A DNA stretch of 64,000 nt from assembly GCF_000732195.1 (NCBI RefSeq), contig NZ_JNNU01000008.1:62001-126000 (forward strand), given 5' to 3'. Made by a program: the position numbers and the translations under genes. The notes under the pieces were generated by a model. That model was not told the DNA's origin. It saw only the letters and a program-made list of their open reading frames with translations, and made no database searches. Shown here piece by piece: positions 33,428 through 42,837 of the stretch. The stretch comes from Neorhizobium vignae (lineage in GTDB: Bacteria > Pseudomonadota > Alphaproteobacteria > Rhizobiales > Rhizobiaceae). Numbering within the stretch: position 1 is the first letter of the stretch; every line of letters begins with the position of its first letter.

Positions 33428-34339
33428 ATGGAATTAGATCCGCGACTGCTGCGCTATATCCTCGCCGTCGACCGCGCGGGTTCCTTCCAGAAGGCGGCCG
33501 ACGCCCTGAATATTTCCCAGCCGGCACTTTCCGTCAGCATCGGCCGGCTGGAAGACGTGACCCGGATGCATCTCGTCGATCGCGGGCGGCATGGCGCGAT
33601 CCTGACGGATGCCGGCAAGATCGTGGCGCGGCATGCAGAGAGCATCGAGTCGGTCTTGAAGCTGGCCGTACAGGAACTCGAGATCCGCCGTCAGGGCGCC
33701 GAGGGGCCTCTGCATATCGGCGGAACGCCGCTTGCTACGGGAAGCTTCGTGCCCCTCGTCGTGGCGCAACTGCTCAACGAGAACACCAATCCGGCCATCG
33801 AGGTGACCGAAGGCACGGACGAGCAGTTGCTGGAACGCCTGATGACCCATCAGCTGGATCTGATGATATCGAATGTCGGGCACCGGCCCTCGCCCAAGGG
33901 GATCGAGGAGATCCCCCTTTTCACGGCCCGCTCCGTCATTTTCGTCAGGGCGGATCATCCACTGGGCGAGCGGGAACAGGTCTCGTTGAAGGAGCTGGAA
34001 CACCTGACCTGGATCATTCCGCCGCGCGGCGGCGCCTTTCGTCGGCAGATCGAGGCACTGTTCATGACCAACGGCATCGCTTTTCCGGTGAATGTCGTCG
34101 AGGCCAGCCCCTTCAGCGTTTTGAAGGCCATTATCGAGCGTTCCGACGGGGTCAGCATCCTGTCCGACGAATTCCTGCGGGATGAAATCCGCAGAGGCCT
34201 GCTCAAGGCCATTCCCCTCAAGGAGCACGTCGCTTCGCGTCAATTCGCATTGCAGAAACTGGCCGACCGGAAGCTGAACAGTCTTGGACAGCGCTTCGTT
34301 GAAATCGCTGTGGAACTGGCGGCGAAAGAGCTTTCCTGA
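33428..34339 (+). CDS. LysR-type regulator, next to the sugar ABC operon
   Basis: A LysR-type activator or repressor of 303 residues. The HTH (LLRYILAVDRAGSFQKAADA, LNISQPALSVSIGRLEDVTR) is at residues 7-47; the effector domain runs from about 95 with LHIGGTPLATGSFVPLVV. It lies between the GntR gene and a carbohydrate ABC operon, all on the plus strand, so its target could be either side. A perfect palindrome with LysR-like layout at 34362-34376 stands just before the binding-protein gene and favours the ABC operon. Confidence 0.85.
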   Translation: MELDPRLLRYILAVDRAGSFQKAADALNISQPALSVSIGRLEDVTRMHLVDRGRHGAILTDAGKIVARHAESIESVLKLAVQELEIRRQGAEGPLHIGGTPLATGSFVPLVVAQLLNENTNPAIEVTEGTDEQLLERLMTHQLDLMISNVGHRPSPKGIEEIPLFTARSVIFVRADHPLGEREQVSLKELEHLTWIIPPRGGAFRRQIEALFMTNGIAFPVNVVEASPFSVLKAIIERSDGVSILSDEFLRDEIRRGLLKAIPLKEHVASRQFALQKLADRKLNSLGQRFVEIAVELAAKELS

Positions 34340-34361
34340 CGGGAGCGCCAGAGCTCTTTCC

Positions 34362-34376
34362 ATAATCACAGATTAT
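34362..34376. promoter_or_regulatory. LysR-box-like palindrome before the sugar ABC operon
   Basis: ATAATC-ACA-GATTAT, two perfect six-base arms with a three-base centre and the T-N11-A layout of LysR sites. It lies about 85 bases upstream of the binding-protein start. Confidence 0.5.
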
Positions 34377-34459
34377 CGCAATCCACGAATCCATTATTGG
34401 ACGAATGTAAGTTTGCGCTTAAAGGATCACGGCGGGAAAATCACGAGGAGGAGCACACG

Positions 34460-35695
34460 TTGATTTCCAGATTGCTTCTTGCAGCCACCACCGCCACTGC
34501 ACTCTGCTTCGCAGCATCTGCGAATGCGCAAGAGATCAAGGGCGAAGTCATTCATCAATGGACCTCCGCGGCGGAATCCGCCGGCGTCAAGGTTCTCGCC
34601 CAGAAGTTCACCGAACTCGGTGGGACATGGGTCGACAACGCCATTTCCGGCGGTCCGAACGCCCGCTCGACGGCCGTCAACCGCGTCGTCGGCGGCAATC
34701 CGCCGGCCGCCATGCTGTTCAACACCGGCGCGCAGTTCGTCGAACTTCAGGACAACGGCCTGCTCCGTGACCTGACCGAGACGGCCAAGGCCGACAACTG
34801 GCAGAACAAGATGCCGGCAGCGCTGCTGAATTCCGGCGTGGTCGATGGCGAATATTGGGCATTGCCGATTTCCGGCAACGGCGCCAACTGGTTCTGGTTT
34901 AACAAGTCGATCCTCGACAAGATCGGCGTTGCCAAGCCGAAGACCTGGGACGACGTCTTCGTGGCGCTCGACAAGGCCAAGGCCGCCGGTATCGCACCGT
35001 TTGCGCCGTCCGGCGAGCCGCGCTGGCAGCGCCTGATGTTCAATGCCGTCGTACTGGGTGTTGCAGGCCGCGACACCTATGACGCCGTCATCTACAAGCG
35101 TGATGCTTCCGCCGTTCGTGGCGAGAAGTTCAAGGCTGCCGTCAAGGTCTTCGAAAAGCTCCGGGATTTTGCCGATGCCGGCACGCCGGGCCGTTCCTGG
35201 CCGGATTCGACCAATCTCGTGATCTCGGGCAAGGCCCTGATGACGCAGGGCGGCACCTGGCTGAACGGCGCCTTCGCAGCCGCCGGCAAGACGGCCGGTA
35301 CGGACTACGAATGCGCCCTCATCAACCCTGACCAGGGCATGGTGATCTCGGGCGACGTGTTCCTCTTCCCGGAACCGAAGAATGCGGCCATGACCAAGGC
35401 GCAGGACCTGCTCCTCAAGGCTTTTGCCGACGTTCCGACCCAGACGGCGTTCGCGGTCGCCAATGGTACGATCCCGATCCTCAAGGGCGCGGATACGTCC
35501 AAGCTCAACCCCTGCATCGCGGAAGCATCCCGCTTCTTCAACGATCCCAAGCTGTCCACCGGAAGTGACCAGATGATGTTCACGCCGGCCATCGTCGGTG
35601 CCGTCGAGGATGCCATCACTCGCTTCGCGACCAAGGGCGGCCTGACTGCAGAGCAGTTCATCGAGGCCTATGCAAAGGGGCTCTCCGCGAGTTGA
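34460..35695 (+). CDS. Carbohydrate ABC transporter substrate-binding protein
   Basis: An exported sugar receptor of 411 residues (family 1). TTG 34460 is preferred because GAGGAGGAG precedes it and the signal peptide (MISRLLLAATTATALCFAASANAQ) starts there. The mature protein shows the expected pattern: GEVIHQWTSAAESAGVKVLAQ at the N-terminus, FNTGAQFVELQDNGLLRDLT, YWALPISGNGANWFWFNKSIL and KPKTWDDVFVALDKAKAAGI. It hands an oligosaccharide or glycoside to the two permeases that follow. The family 3 glycoside hydrolase at the end of the operon suggests a beta-linked sugar. Confidence 0.9.
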   Translation: MISRLLLAATTATALCFAASANAQEIKGEVIHQWTSAAESAGVKVLAQKFTELGGTWVDNAISGGPNARSTAVNRVVGGNPPAAMLFNTGAQFVELQDNGLLRDLTETAKADNWQNKMPAALLNSGVVDGEYWALPISGNGANWFWFNKSILDKIGVAKPKTWDDVFVALDKAKAAGIAPFAPSGEPRWQRLMFNAVVLGVAGRDTYDAVIYKRDASAVRGEKFKAAVKVFEKLRDFADAGTPGRSWPDSTNLVISGKALMTQGGTWLNGAFAAAGKTAGTDYECALINPDQGMVISGDVFLFPEPKNAAMTKAQDLLLKAFADVPTQTAFAVANGTIPILKGADTSKLNPCIAEASRFFNDPKLSTGSDQMMFTPAIVGAVEDAITRFATKGGLTAEQFIEAYAKGLSAS

Positions 35696-35704
35696 TCCCA
35701 ACGA

Positions 35705-35735
35705 TCGGGGGAGCGCGTTTCGCCGCCTCCCCCGA
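35705..35735 (+). terminator. Intercistronic hairpin after the sugar-binding protein gene
   Basis: TCGGGGGAG and CTCCCCCGA form a perfect nine-bp stem with a 13-base loop and no T tract. Such hairpins behind binding-protein genes usually protect the upstream mRNA or partly stop transcription, allowing more receptor than permease. Confidence 0.6.
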
Positions 35736-35761
35736 ATGACCAGATATTCGGAGTTTCATTC

Positions 35762-36649
35762 GTGTTCGTGAGGTCGCCTTCAAGCAGTCGCCTTCAGGCG
35801 GCCCTGACGCTTGTCCCCGTCGCATTCGTCGTCCTGTCCGTTTATGTCGGCGGCGTGTTGTGGGCGGTGGGCATATCCTTTACCCGCTCATCCATGCTGC
35901 CGAACTACAGGTTCGCCGGTTTCACCCAGTATATAAACCTGTTTTCAAATGCCCGCTGGCAGGTCTCGCTCGGCAACATGGCGCTGTTTGCGGTGATCTT
36001 CATTCCGGTCACGCTGCTGATCGGCTATTCGATGGCCGCCATGATCAACCGCGGCGTGCGCGGTGAAAATGCATTGCGGACGATCTATCTCTATCCGTTC
36101 GCCATGTCGTTCATCGTCACCGGCCTCGTCTGGCGCTGGCTGCTCGATCCGAATTTCGGCATTGCCGACGTGGCGCGCAAGCTCAGTTTCGAGAACGCCT
36201 CCTTCGACTGGATCGTCAACGCGGACATGGCGATCTTCACGATCATCATCGCGGCGATCTGGCATTCGTCCGGTCTCGTGATGGTCGTTCTGCTTGCCGG
36301 TCTCAGGGGCGTTGACGAGGACCTGTGGAAGGCTATCCGTATCGAAGGCATTCCTGCCTGGAAGGCCCACCTCTACATCATCATGCCGAGCATCGGCGCC
36401 AGCATCGCAACTGCGATGGTTCTCATGTCACTCACGGTCGTGCGCATGTTCGACGTGGTCGTCGCCATGACCGGCGGTGGTCCGGGGATCGCGACGGATG
36501 TTCCGGCCAAGTTCATCATCGACCATATGTTCGAGCGCCAGCAGGTCGGTCTCGCATCCGCTGCGGCCACGACGCTGCTGCTTCTCGTGCTGGTGATCGC
36601 CGTACCGCTCCTCTACCTGAAGAACCGTCGCAAGGGAGCTGCACAATGA
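35762..36649 (+). CDS. Carbohydrate ABC transporter permease (MalF type)
   Basis: Inner-membrane subunit of 295 residues with six predicted helices. The EAA-type coupling loop is DEDLWKAIRIEGIPAWKAHLYI near residues 178-200. The start is GTG 35762, with GGAG about ten bases before. Its stop overlaps the next start (ATGA). It forms a heterodimer with the following permease. Confidence 0.9.
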   Translation: MFVRSPSSSRLQAALTLVPVAFVVLSVYVGGVLWAVGISFTRSSMLPNYRFAGFTQYINLFSNARWQVSLGNMALFAVIFIPVTLLIGYSMAAMINRGVRGENALRTIYLYPFAMSFIVTGLVWRWLLDPNFGIADVARKLSFENASFDWIVNADMAIFTIIIAAIWHSSGLVMVVLLAGLRGVDEDLWKAIRIEGIPAWKAHLYIIMPSIGASIATAMVLMSLTVVRMFDVVVAMTGGGPGIATDVPAKFIIDHMFERQQVGLASAAATTLLLLVLVIAVPLLYLKNRRKGAAQ

Positions 36650-37539
36650 CCACCGCAAACGCTCCGGCTCCCGTCCGCCGCAATGCCCTTGCCGCCCCGC
36701 TTTCGCGCGTTCTGGTCTACGTGCTGCTGATCGCCGCCGCGATCGTCGCGCTGGTTCCGCTCTACGTGATGATCGTCACGGCGTTCAAGTCGATGGAAGA
36801 GATCCGTACGGGCACGCTCTTGTCGCTGCCCCACGCATTCAGCTTCGAGCACTGGTGGAAGGCCTGGAACTCGGCCTGCACGGGGCTGCGCTGCGAAGGC
36901 CTGAAGGTCGGTTTCGTCAATTCCTTCCTGATCACCATTCCAAGCGTAGTACTGGCGATCGCCGCCGGTGCCATCACGGGTTATGCGCTGAGCTTCTGGC
37001 GCGTGCGTTTCGCCAACGTGCTGTTCACGGTCATGCTGATCGGCGGGTTCTTCCCCTATCAGGTGCTGATCTATCCGCTGGTGCGGATCACCTCGACGAT
37101 CGGGATCTTCAATTCGCTGGTCGGCGTCATCGCGATCCATGTCGTGTTCGCCCTGCCGGTCGTAACGCTGCTGTTCCGCAACTATTTCGCGTCGATCCCG
37201 ATCGATCTGTTCAAGGCCGCCCGCGTCGATGGCGCAGGTTACTGGCGCTTCTTCTTCTCGATCCTGCTGCCGATGTCGGTTCCGATGATTGCGGTCGCCG
37301 GCATCCTGCAGGTCACCTTCATCTGGAACGACTACATCGTCGGTCTCGTCTTCGGCGGCATCAACTATGCGCCGATGACCGTCCAGCTGAACAACATCGT
37401 ACACTCCACCTATGGAGAGCGGGAATACAACGTGGAAATGGCGGCGACGCTGCTCACCTCGGTCATCCCCCTCCTCGTCTACTTCACGTCGGGCCGCTGG
37501 TTTGTCCGCGGCGTAGCATCCGGCGCCGTGAAAGGGTAA
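36646..37539 (+). CDS. Carbohydrate ABC transporter permease (MalG type)
   Basis: Second permease subunit, 297 residues, six helices, with the coupling loop PIDLFKAARVDGAGYWRFFF near residue 185-205. ATG 36646 overlaps the preceding stop, and the longer frame from 36325 is only an artefact of overlap. A short insert with two Cys (ACTGLRCEGLKVG) lies in the first periplasmic loop and may form a disulfide. The ATPase gene starts two bases after its stop. Confidence 0.9.
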   Translation: MTTANAPAPVRRNALAAPLSRVLVYVLLIAAAIVALVPLYVMIVTAFKSMEEIRTGTLLSLPHAFSFEHWWKAWNSACTGLRCEGLKVGFVNSFLITIPSVVLAIAAGAITGYALSFWRVRFANVLFTVMLIGGFFPYQVLIYPLVRITSTIGIFNSLVGVIAIHVVFALPVVTLLFRNYFASIPIDLFKAARVDGAGYWRFFFSILLPMSVPMIAVAGILQVTFIWNDYIVGLVFGGINYAPMTVQLNNIVHSTYGEREYNVEMAATLLTSVIPLLVYFTSGRWFVRGVASGAVKG

Positions 37540-37541
37540 TC

Positions 37542-38609
37542 ATGACAGGCGTACAGCTTCGAGACCTCGGAATCCGCTACGGAAACGTCGAGGTTCTGAA
37601 AGGCATTGACCTCGACATTCCGGCATCGGAATTCATCGTATTGCTCGGACCTTCCGGCTGCGGCAAGTCCACGCTTCTGAACGCGATCGCTGGTCTTCAG
37701 GATGTTGCCGAAGGGCAGATCCTGATCGGCGGGCACGACATGACCAGTGTCGAGCCGAAGAACCGCGGGATCGCGATGGTCTTTCAGTCCTATGCGCTCT
37801 ATCCGCGCATGAGCGTTCGCGGCAACCTGAGCTTCGGCCTCAAGGTAGCCAAGGTTGCCAAGGCGGAGATCGAAAGGCGTGTCGCGAATGTCGCGAAGAT
37901 GCTGCAGATCGAACCGCTGCTCGACCGCAAGCCGTCCGAGCTTTCCGGCGGCCAGCGCCAGCGCGTCGCAATCGGCCGTGCCGTCGTGCGCGATGCTGGC
38001 GTCTTCCTCTTCGACGAACCGCTTTCCAACCTCGATGCCCAGCTGCGCTCCGACCTGCGCGTCGAGATCAAGCGCCTGCACCAGCGCCTGAAGTCGACGA
38101 TGATCTACGTCACCCACGACCAGATCGAGGCGATGACGCTCGCGGACCGCATCGTGGTCATGAAGGACCGGATCATCCAGCAGCAGGGCACGCCGGACGA
38201 GATCTACAACAAGCCGGCCAACACGTTCGTAGCCCGTTTCGTCGGCTCGCCCGCCATGAATTTCCTGGAGGGCGTGGTGAAAGGTGACAAAGCGATCGTC
38301 GATGGTGAGGCGGTCCGCATCGCGTCGGCACTGTCTGCACCGCTGGTCGACGGCCGCAAGGTGATCGTCGGCATCCGCCCTGAAGACCTCACTGTTCAGA
38401 CCGACCAAGCGGCTTCCGGCTTCGCGGCGGAAGTGGACGTCGTCGAGCCGATGGGACCGGAAAAGCTCGTCTGGTGCAAGCGCGGCACGATCGGCCTTTC
38501 GGCCAAGACGCCGTCCTCCTCCAAGGTGAAGTCGGGCGACAGCATCCGGCTCGGGCTGTCGGAAGATCGGCTCCACATATTCGATGCAGAAACCGGGAGA
38601 CGTCTCTGA
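37542..38609 (+). CDS. Carbohydrate ABC transporter ATP-binding protein (UgpC/MsmK type)
   Basis: Cytosolic ATPase of 355 aa. Walker A is GPSGCGKST at 37-45, the Q-loop VFQSYALYPRMSV, the signature LSGGQRQRVAIGRA and Walker B VFLFDEPLSNLDA; the switch His is in VTHDQIEA. The C-terminal 120 residues form the OB-type regulatory domain of the MalK subgroup (IRPEDLTVQTDQAASGFAAE). Its stop shares one base with the start of the glycoside hydrolase gene. Confidence 0.9.
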   Translation: MTGVQLRDLGIRYGNVEVLKGIDLDIPASEFIVLLGPSGCGKSTLLNAIAGLQDVAEGQILIGGHDMTSVEPKNRGIAMVFQSYALYPRMSVRGNLSFGLKVAKVAKAEIERRVANVAKMLQIEPLLDRKPSELSGGQRQRVAIGRAVVRDAGVFLFDEPLSNLDAQLRSDLRVEIKRLHQRLKSTMIYVTHDQIEAMTLADRIVVMKDRIIQQQGTPDEIYNKPANTFVARFVGSPAMNFLEGVVKGDKAIVDGEAVRIASALSAPLVDGRKVIVGIRPEDLTVQTDQAASGFAAEVDVVEPMGPEKLVWCKRGTIGLSAKTPSSSKVKSGDSIRLGLSEDRLHIFDAETGRRL

Positions 38610-40294
38610 TGACCGAAAACATTCTGAAAAAGCTTGCGGGTCATCCTTTCCATCTGGATGACGAGGCTCTCGGCTGGGTAAAATCCACCTTCGAAGGCCT
38701 CTCTCTGGATCAAAAGCTCGGCCAGATCGTCCTGCCGCTCTGCCGCGACCTTTCCGTCGAAAGCCTTTTGGTTCCGCTTCAGCGCCATGTCGGCGGCGTC
38801 CATCGTATGCCTTCGCGCTCCGAGCGGGAACTGCGTGCCAGCGCGGAATTCCTGCAGGCGCAGACCGCTATTCCACTGCTGATGACCTGCGATATCGAGT
38901 TTTCGGAAAAGAGCAGCGTCGCCGCCGGAACGTCCTATCCGAACCAGATGACGATCGCCGCGACCGGTGACCCGGAACATGCGCGCCGCATGGGCGCGGT
39001 TGCCGGAAGCGAAGGCGGTTACCTCGGCTTCAACATCTCCTGGACGCCGGTTGCGGATCTCGCCGTCAATTTCCGCTCGAACGTCGTCAATACCCGCTCG
39101 TTCGGTTCCGACGTCGCGACGGTCATGGCGATGACCACCGCCTATCAGGACGGTGCGCGTTCCGCCGGCTTTGCCAGCTCGATCAAGCACTGGCCGGGCG
39201 ACGGGCTCGACGACCGCGACCAGCATTTCGCGACGACCCACAACACGATGCCGATGGCGGAATGGCGCGAGACGTTCGGCAGGATCTATGCCGACTCCAT
39301 TGCCAAGGGCGTGCAGATCATCATGGCCGGCCATATCACCCTGCCCGCCTATACCGCTGAACTGGGATCATCGGCGCGCAGCCCGGCACATATGCCGGCA
39401 ACACTGAACTTCGACCTCAGCACGACGCTGCTGCGGGACGAACTCGGCTTCAACGGTCTGGTCGTGTCCGACGCGACGGGCATGGTCGGCTTCAATGCAC
39501 GCGGCGACCGCCGCGAACTCGTGCCGCTCTGCATCGCTGCCGGTTGCGATATCCTCCTCTTCCCTGAGGATCTCGACGAGGATCTCGGCTATCTGAAGGA
39601 AGGTCTCGAAAACGGTGCTTTGACCCGAGAGCGGCTCGACGAGGCCGTCCTACGGGTGCTGGCGCTCAAGGCCTCGATGAAGCTCCACAAGACCGGCGGC
39701 CATCCGCCGGCCGAGGCCGATCGTTTCCGGTTCCTGGGCGGTGCGGACCGCGCCGCGTGGTCCAGTGCGGCGGCCGAAGCCGGCATTACGCTGGTCAAGG
39801 ACACGCAGTCCCTGCTGCCGCTCGATCCGGCCCGGCACAAGCGCATTCTGCTGGCGCAACTCGACAACCGGATGAGTCCCTCCGGCCCCCTGCTACAGCT
39901 TCGGGTGGCCGATCTGCTGCGCGAGCGCGGCTTCGAGGTGACGCTTCTTGAGAAGGGTAAGGCGGTCGATCCGTCGGCTCACGACGTCGGCATGTACCTG
40001 ATGGCCGAGGAAGGCGTCTCGGCCAAGGAAAACCTCGGGCCGCGCTGGGAGGACCTGCATGGTCTCTTCCCGCACTCGATGGAACGGCTCTGGGCCTATC
40101 TGCCGACGGTCTATGTCTCGCTCGGCACGCCCTTCCTGCTCTACCACATGCCGGAATGCAAAACCTTCGTGAACGGTTATGCCGCCGTGCCGCCGGTGCA
40201 GCAGGCGCTGGTCAAGGCGCTGATCGGGGAAATCCCGTTTGCGGGCAAAAGCCCGGTCGACGTCAGTTGCGGGCTGGCAGAAGCACTGATCTAG
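38609..40294 (+). CDS. Glycoside hydrolase family 3 protein
   Basis: A 561-residue cytosolic enzyme (no signal peptide). Residues about 30-380 form the GH3 barrel: SSIKHWPGDGLDDRDQHFAT is the conserved KH-PG segment followed by a D-x-H similar to the acid/base dyad of NagZ-type hexosaminidases, and LVVSDATGMVGF holds the catalytic nucleophile Asp. The remaining 180 residues are the alpha/beta sandwich. It should cleave beta-glycosides or N-acetylhexosaminides brought in by the ABC transporter. Its start overlaps the ATPase stop, so it belongs to the same operon. The activity (glucosidase or hexosaminidase) cannot be decided by eye. Confidence 0.85.
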   Translation: MTENILKKLAGHPFHLDDEALGWVKSTFEGLSLDQKLGQIVLPLCRDLSVESLLVPLQRHVGGVHRMPSRSERELRASAEFLQAQTAIPLLMTCDIEFSEKSSVAAGTSYPNQMTIAATGDPEHARRMGAVAGSEGGYLGFNISWTPVADLAVNFRSNVVNTRSFGSDVATVMAMTTAYQDGARSAGFASSIKHWPGDGLDDRDQHFATTHNTMPMAEWRETFGRIYADSIAKGVQIIMAGHITLPAYTAELGSSARSPAHMPATLNFDLSTTLLRDELGFNGLVVSDATGMVGFNARGDRRELVPLCIAAGCDILLFPEDLDEDLGYLKEGLENGALTRERLDEAVLRVLALKASMKLHKTGGHPPAEADRFRFLGGADRAAWSSAAAEAGITLVKDTQSLLPLDPARHKRILLAQLDNRMSPSGPLLQLRVADLLRERGFEVTLLEKGKAVDPSAHDVGMYLMAEEGVSAKENLGPRWEDLHGLFPHSMERLWAYLPTVYVSLGTPFLLYHMPECKTFVNGYAAVPPVQQALVKALIGEIPFAGKSPVDVSCGLAEALI

Positions 40295-40393
40295 GTTCAA
40301 GACAGCGTCGTGAGTGCAGGATTATCGAGCCAGCTTTGTCGTACCAATGCGGGCGAGCCCAAGCTACCTAAACTGATATTTTGCGCGAGGCGG

Positions 40394-41335
40394 CTATTTC
40401 GCCGCATTCTCGCGAATGAATTCCAGGATGCCCGGACCGAGGCTTTCATCCGCCGTGCCAAAATGCTCGATGATCGAAATGTGGTTGTGCCCGAGCGCTG
40501 TCACATAGTTCGGCAACCTGCCATCGCGGGCAAACAGCGCATCGACGAGCCGCTTGTTCTGCCGCTGGATGGACGGCATGTCGTTTTCCGCGACGCCGAG
40601 AAAGAGCGGCAGCTTCCGGTCGCCGACGTGACGAATGATCGACATGGCCGGATATTTCGAGGCGTCTTCGCCATAATAGACCTTGTCCGGAGGGGCGAGG
40701 TCTTCGGAATCTGCCGTCGGGATGGAGATCAGGATCAGTCCGCGCACGCCGTCGGCTGGCTTGCCGGCAGATGTGATGAAGCCATAGGTCGCCGCATGGG
40801 TGGCTCCGGCGGAATTGCCGGAGACGAAGATCGCGCCGACCTCGCCCGGATGCGCCTGCGGATGCTCCCTGAGCCAAGTCACGGCCTTGCCGATATCCTC
40901 GCCGCCGGACGGAAAGCTCGCCTGCGGTGCAAAGCCGTAGTTGATGACCGCGGTGACAATGCCGTGCTGGGCGAAATACGTGCCGAAATGCGCCACACCG
41001 CTTTTGTCGCCGCGCACGAAACCGCCGCCATGTGCAAAGACGAGCACCGGCACCTTGGCTCCGGCGGTGAGGTTGGAGGGAACGTAGAGGTCGAGCTTCT
41101 GCCGCTCGCCGGTGCCATAGGCAATATCCCGGGTAACGGTGACGCCGTCCTTCGAGGCGGCGTCATGCAGCGGTTTGTAGAGATCGGTCACGCCTTTGAC
41201 CACGTCCGGCCCCAGTCGGTCGCCGAAGGCGCGCACGCCTGCTGCGATCGCCGGCGGATTGGCCGACATTTGCGCATAGGCTGGCGGGGCGAACCCCACC
41301 AGACCGAAAATCATGCCCCAATGAAGCAATCGCAT
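40394..41335 (-). CDS. Exported alpha/beta hydrolase (carboxylesterase-like)
   Basis: A periplasmic serine hydrolase of 313 residues. Residues 1-22 form a signal peptide (MRLLHWGMIFGLVGFAPPAYA). The oxyanion loop is FAHGGGFVRGD and the nucleophile elbow GNSAGATHA; LGHNHISIIEH gives the catalytic His. The fold resembles BD-FAE/carboxylesterase enzymes. As the last gene of an operon with a ThDP enzyme and an aldehyde dehydrogenase, it may free the substrate from an ester before uptake. Confidence 0.85.
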   Translation of the reverse strand: MRLLHWGMIFGLVGFAPPAYAQMSANPPAIAAGVRAFGDRLGPDVVKGVTDLYKPLHDAASKDGVTVTRDIAYGTGERQKLDLYVPSNLTAGAKVPVLVFAHGGGFVRGDKSGVAHFGTYFAQHGIVTAVINYGFAPQASFPSGGEDIGKAVTWLREHPQAHPGEVGAIFVSGNSAGATHAATYGFITSAGKPADGVRGLILISIPTADSEDLAPPDKVYYGEDASKYPAMSIIRHVGDRKLPLFLGVAENDMPSIQRQNKRLVDALFARDGRLPNYVTALGHNHISIIEHFGTADESLGPGILEFIRENAAK

Positions 41336-41388
41336 GTTATCTCCTCCCTTGTTCTCTCCAGACCAGCAGCCGGAACGACGCCCGCCGA

Positions 41389-42819
41389 TCAGATCGGGTA
41401 ATGCCCCGGCAGGGTTTCGATGGTGATCCAGCGCAGTTCCGTGAACTCCGCGATGCCGGCTTGGCCGCCGAAGCGGCCGTAACCCGAACCCTTGACGCCG
41501 CCGAACGGCATCTGTGCCTCGTCATGCACGGTCGGACCGTTGACGTGGCAAATCCCGGACTTGATGCGGCGGGCGACACGCAGACCGCGCGCAGCATCAC
41601 CGGTGAACACCGAAGCGGAAAGGCCGTATTCACTGTCGTTGGCGAGCGCGACGGCGTGATCCTCGTCACGGGCGCGCAGAACGGCAACGACCGGACCAAA
41701 ACTCTCTTCGGCGTAAAGGCGCATGTCCTTGGTAACGCCGTCGACCACGGTCGCCGGCATGAGAACGCCCTCGGCGCTGCCGCCGGTCGCGAGCCTGGCG
41801 CCCTTGGAGACGGCATCATTCACCAACGCCTGGACCTTTTCGACGGTCTCCAGGCCAATCACCGCGCCGAGAGGGGATTTGCCTTCCGCCGGATTGCCCG
41901 CGACGAGCGTCGCGGCCTTGACCCGGAACTTCTCGACAAAAACGTCGGCAATCGCATCAACCAGGATGATCCGTTCCGTCGACATGCAGATCTGGCCCTG
42001 GTTGAAGAAAGCTCCGAATGCCGCCGCCGACACCGCTTCGTCGAGATTGGCGTCGTCCAGCACCAGGAAAGGCGCCTTGCCGCCAAGTTCCAGCAGAACC
42101 GGCTTCAGATGTTCGGCCGCCCGGCGCGCGATCACTTTGCCGACGCCGGTCGAACCGGTGAAGTTGATCCGCCGCACTTCGGGGTGATCAATCAGGGCGT
42201 TCACCAGCTCCGCCGCGTCCTCCGGCGCGTTGGTGACGACGTTGACGACGCCTTCCGGAAAGCCGGCGGACTGGAAACATTCGACGATCAGGCTATGGGT
42301 GGCCGGGCATTTCTCCGAAGCCTTGAGCACCACCGTGTTGCCACAGGCAAGCGCCGTGGCGATAGCGCGGACACCGAGAATGATCGGCGCATTCCAGGGC
42401 GCAATGCCGAGGCAGACGCCGACCGCCTCGCGCACCGACATCGCATGGCAGCCCGGCTTGTCGGACGGGATGACCTCCCCCTTGATCTGAGTGGTCAGCG
42501 ACGCCGCCTCGCCGATCATCCCGGCTGCCAGCATGACGTTGAAACCGGCCCAACTGGCGGTGGTTCCGGTTTCCGCCTGCATGACAGTGATGAACTCGTC
42601 CTTCTTCGAGGAAAGGGCCTGCGCCGCTTTCATCAGCAATTGGCGTCTCGCGCCCGGCCCGGTTTCCGACCAGGCGGGGAAAGCCGCCGCAGCCTTGTCG
42701 GCTGCTGCTATGGCTTCTGCAGCCTTGGAGGCCCGGGCCGTGCTGGCAATTTCACCGGTCACGGGGTTCAGCCGGACAAACTCGCCGGCAGCGGATAGAG
42801 TGGATACGTTCTGCTGCAT
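41389..42819 (-). CDS. Aldehyde dehydrogenase (aromatic aldehyde type)
   Basis: NAD(P)-dependent ALDH of 476 aa. Features are APWNAPIILGVRAIATALAC, the active-site Glu in LLELGGKAPF, the nucleophilic Cys in NQGQICMST and ESFGPVVAVLRA near the end. The general pattern is closest to the salicylaldehyde/vanillin/benzaldehyde dehydrogenase subgroup. It probably oxidises the aldehyde produced by the ThDP-dependent enzyme of the same operon to an acid. It begins 18 bases after the GlcG-like gene and ends 53 bases before the esterase. Confidence 0.9.
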   Translation of the reverse strand: MQQNVSTLSAAGEFVRLNPVTGEIASTARASKAAEAIAAADKAAAAFPAWSETGPGARRQLLMKAAQALSSKKDEFITVMQAETGTTASWAGFNVMLAAGMIGEAASLTTQIKGEVIPSDKPGCHAMSVREAVGVCLGIAPWNAPIILGVRAIATALACGNTVVLKASEKCPATHSLIVECFQSAGFPEGVVNVVTNAPEDAAELVNALIDHPEVRRINFTGSTGVGKVIARRAAEHLKPVLLELGGKAPFLVLDDANLDEAVSAAAFGAFFNQGQICMSTERIILVDAIADVFVEKFRVKAATLVAGNPAEGKSPLGAVIGLETVEKVQALVNDAVSKGARLATGGSAEGVLMPATVVDGVTKDMRLYAEESFGPVVAVLRARDEDHAVALANDSEYGLSASVFTGDAARGLRVARRIKSGICHVNGPTVHDEAQMPFGGVKGSGYGRFGGQAGIAEFTELRWITIETLPGHYPI

Positions 42820-42837
42820 GACAGCCTCCCTTTGGGG

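Noticed and set aside
41401-42798. A 465-codon plus-strand frame opposite the aldehyde dehydrogenase
   Set aside because: It mirrors the dehydrogenase gene exactly and has no recognisable protein content.
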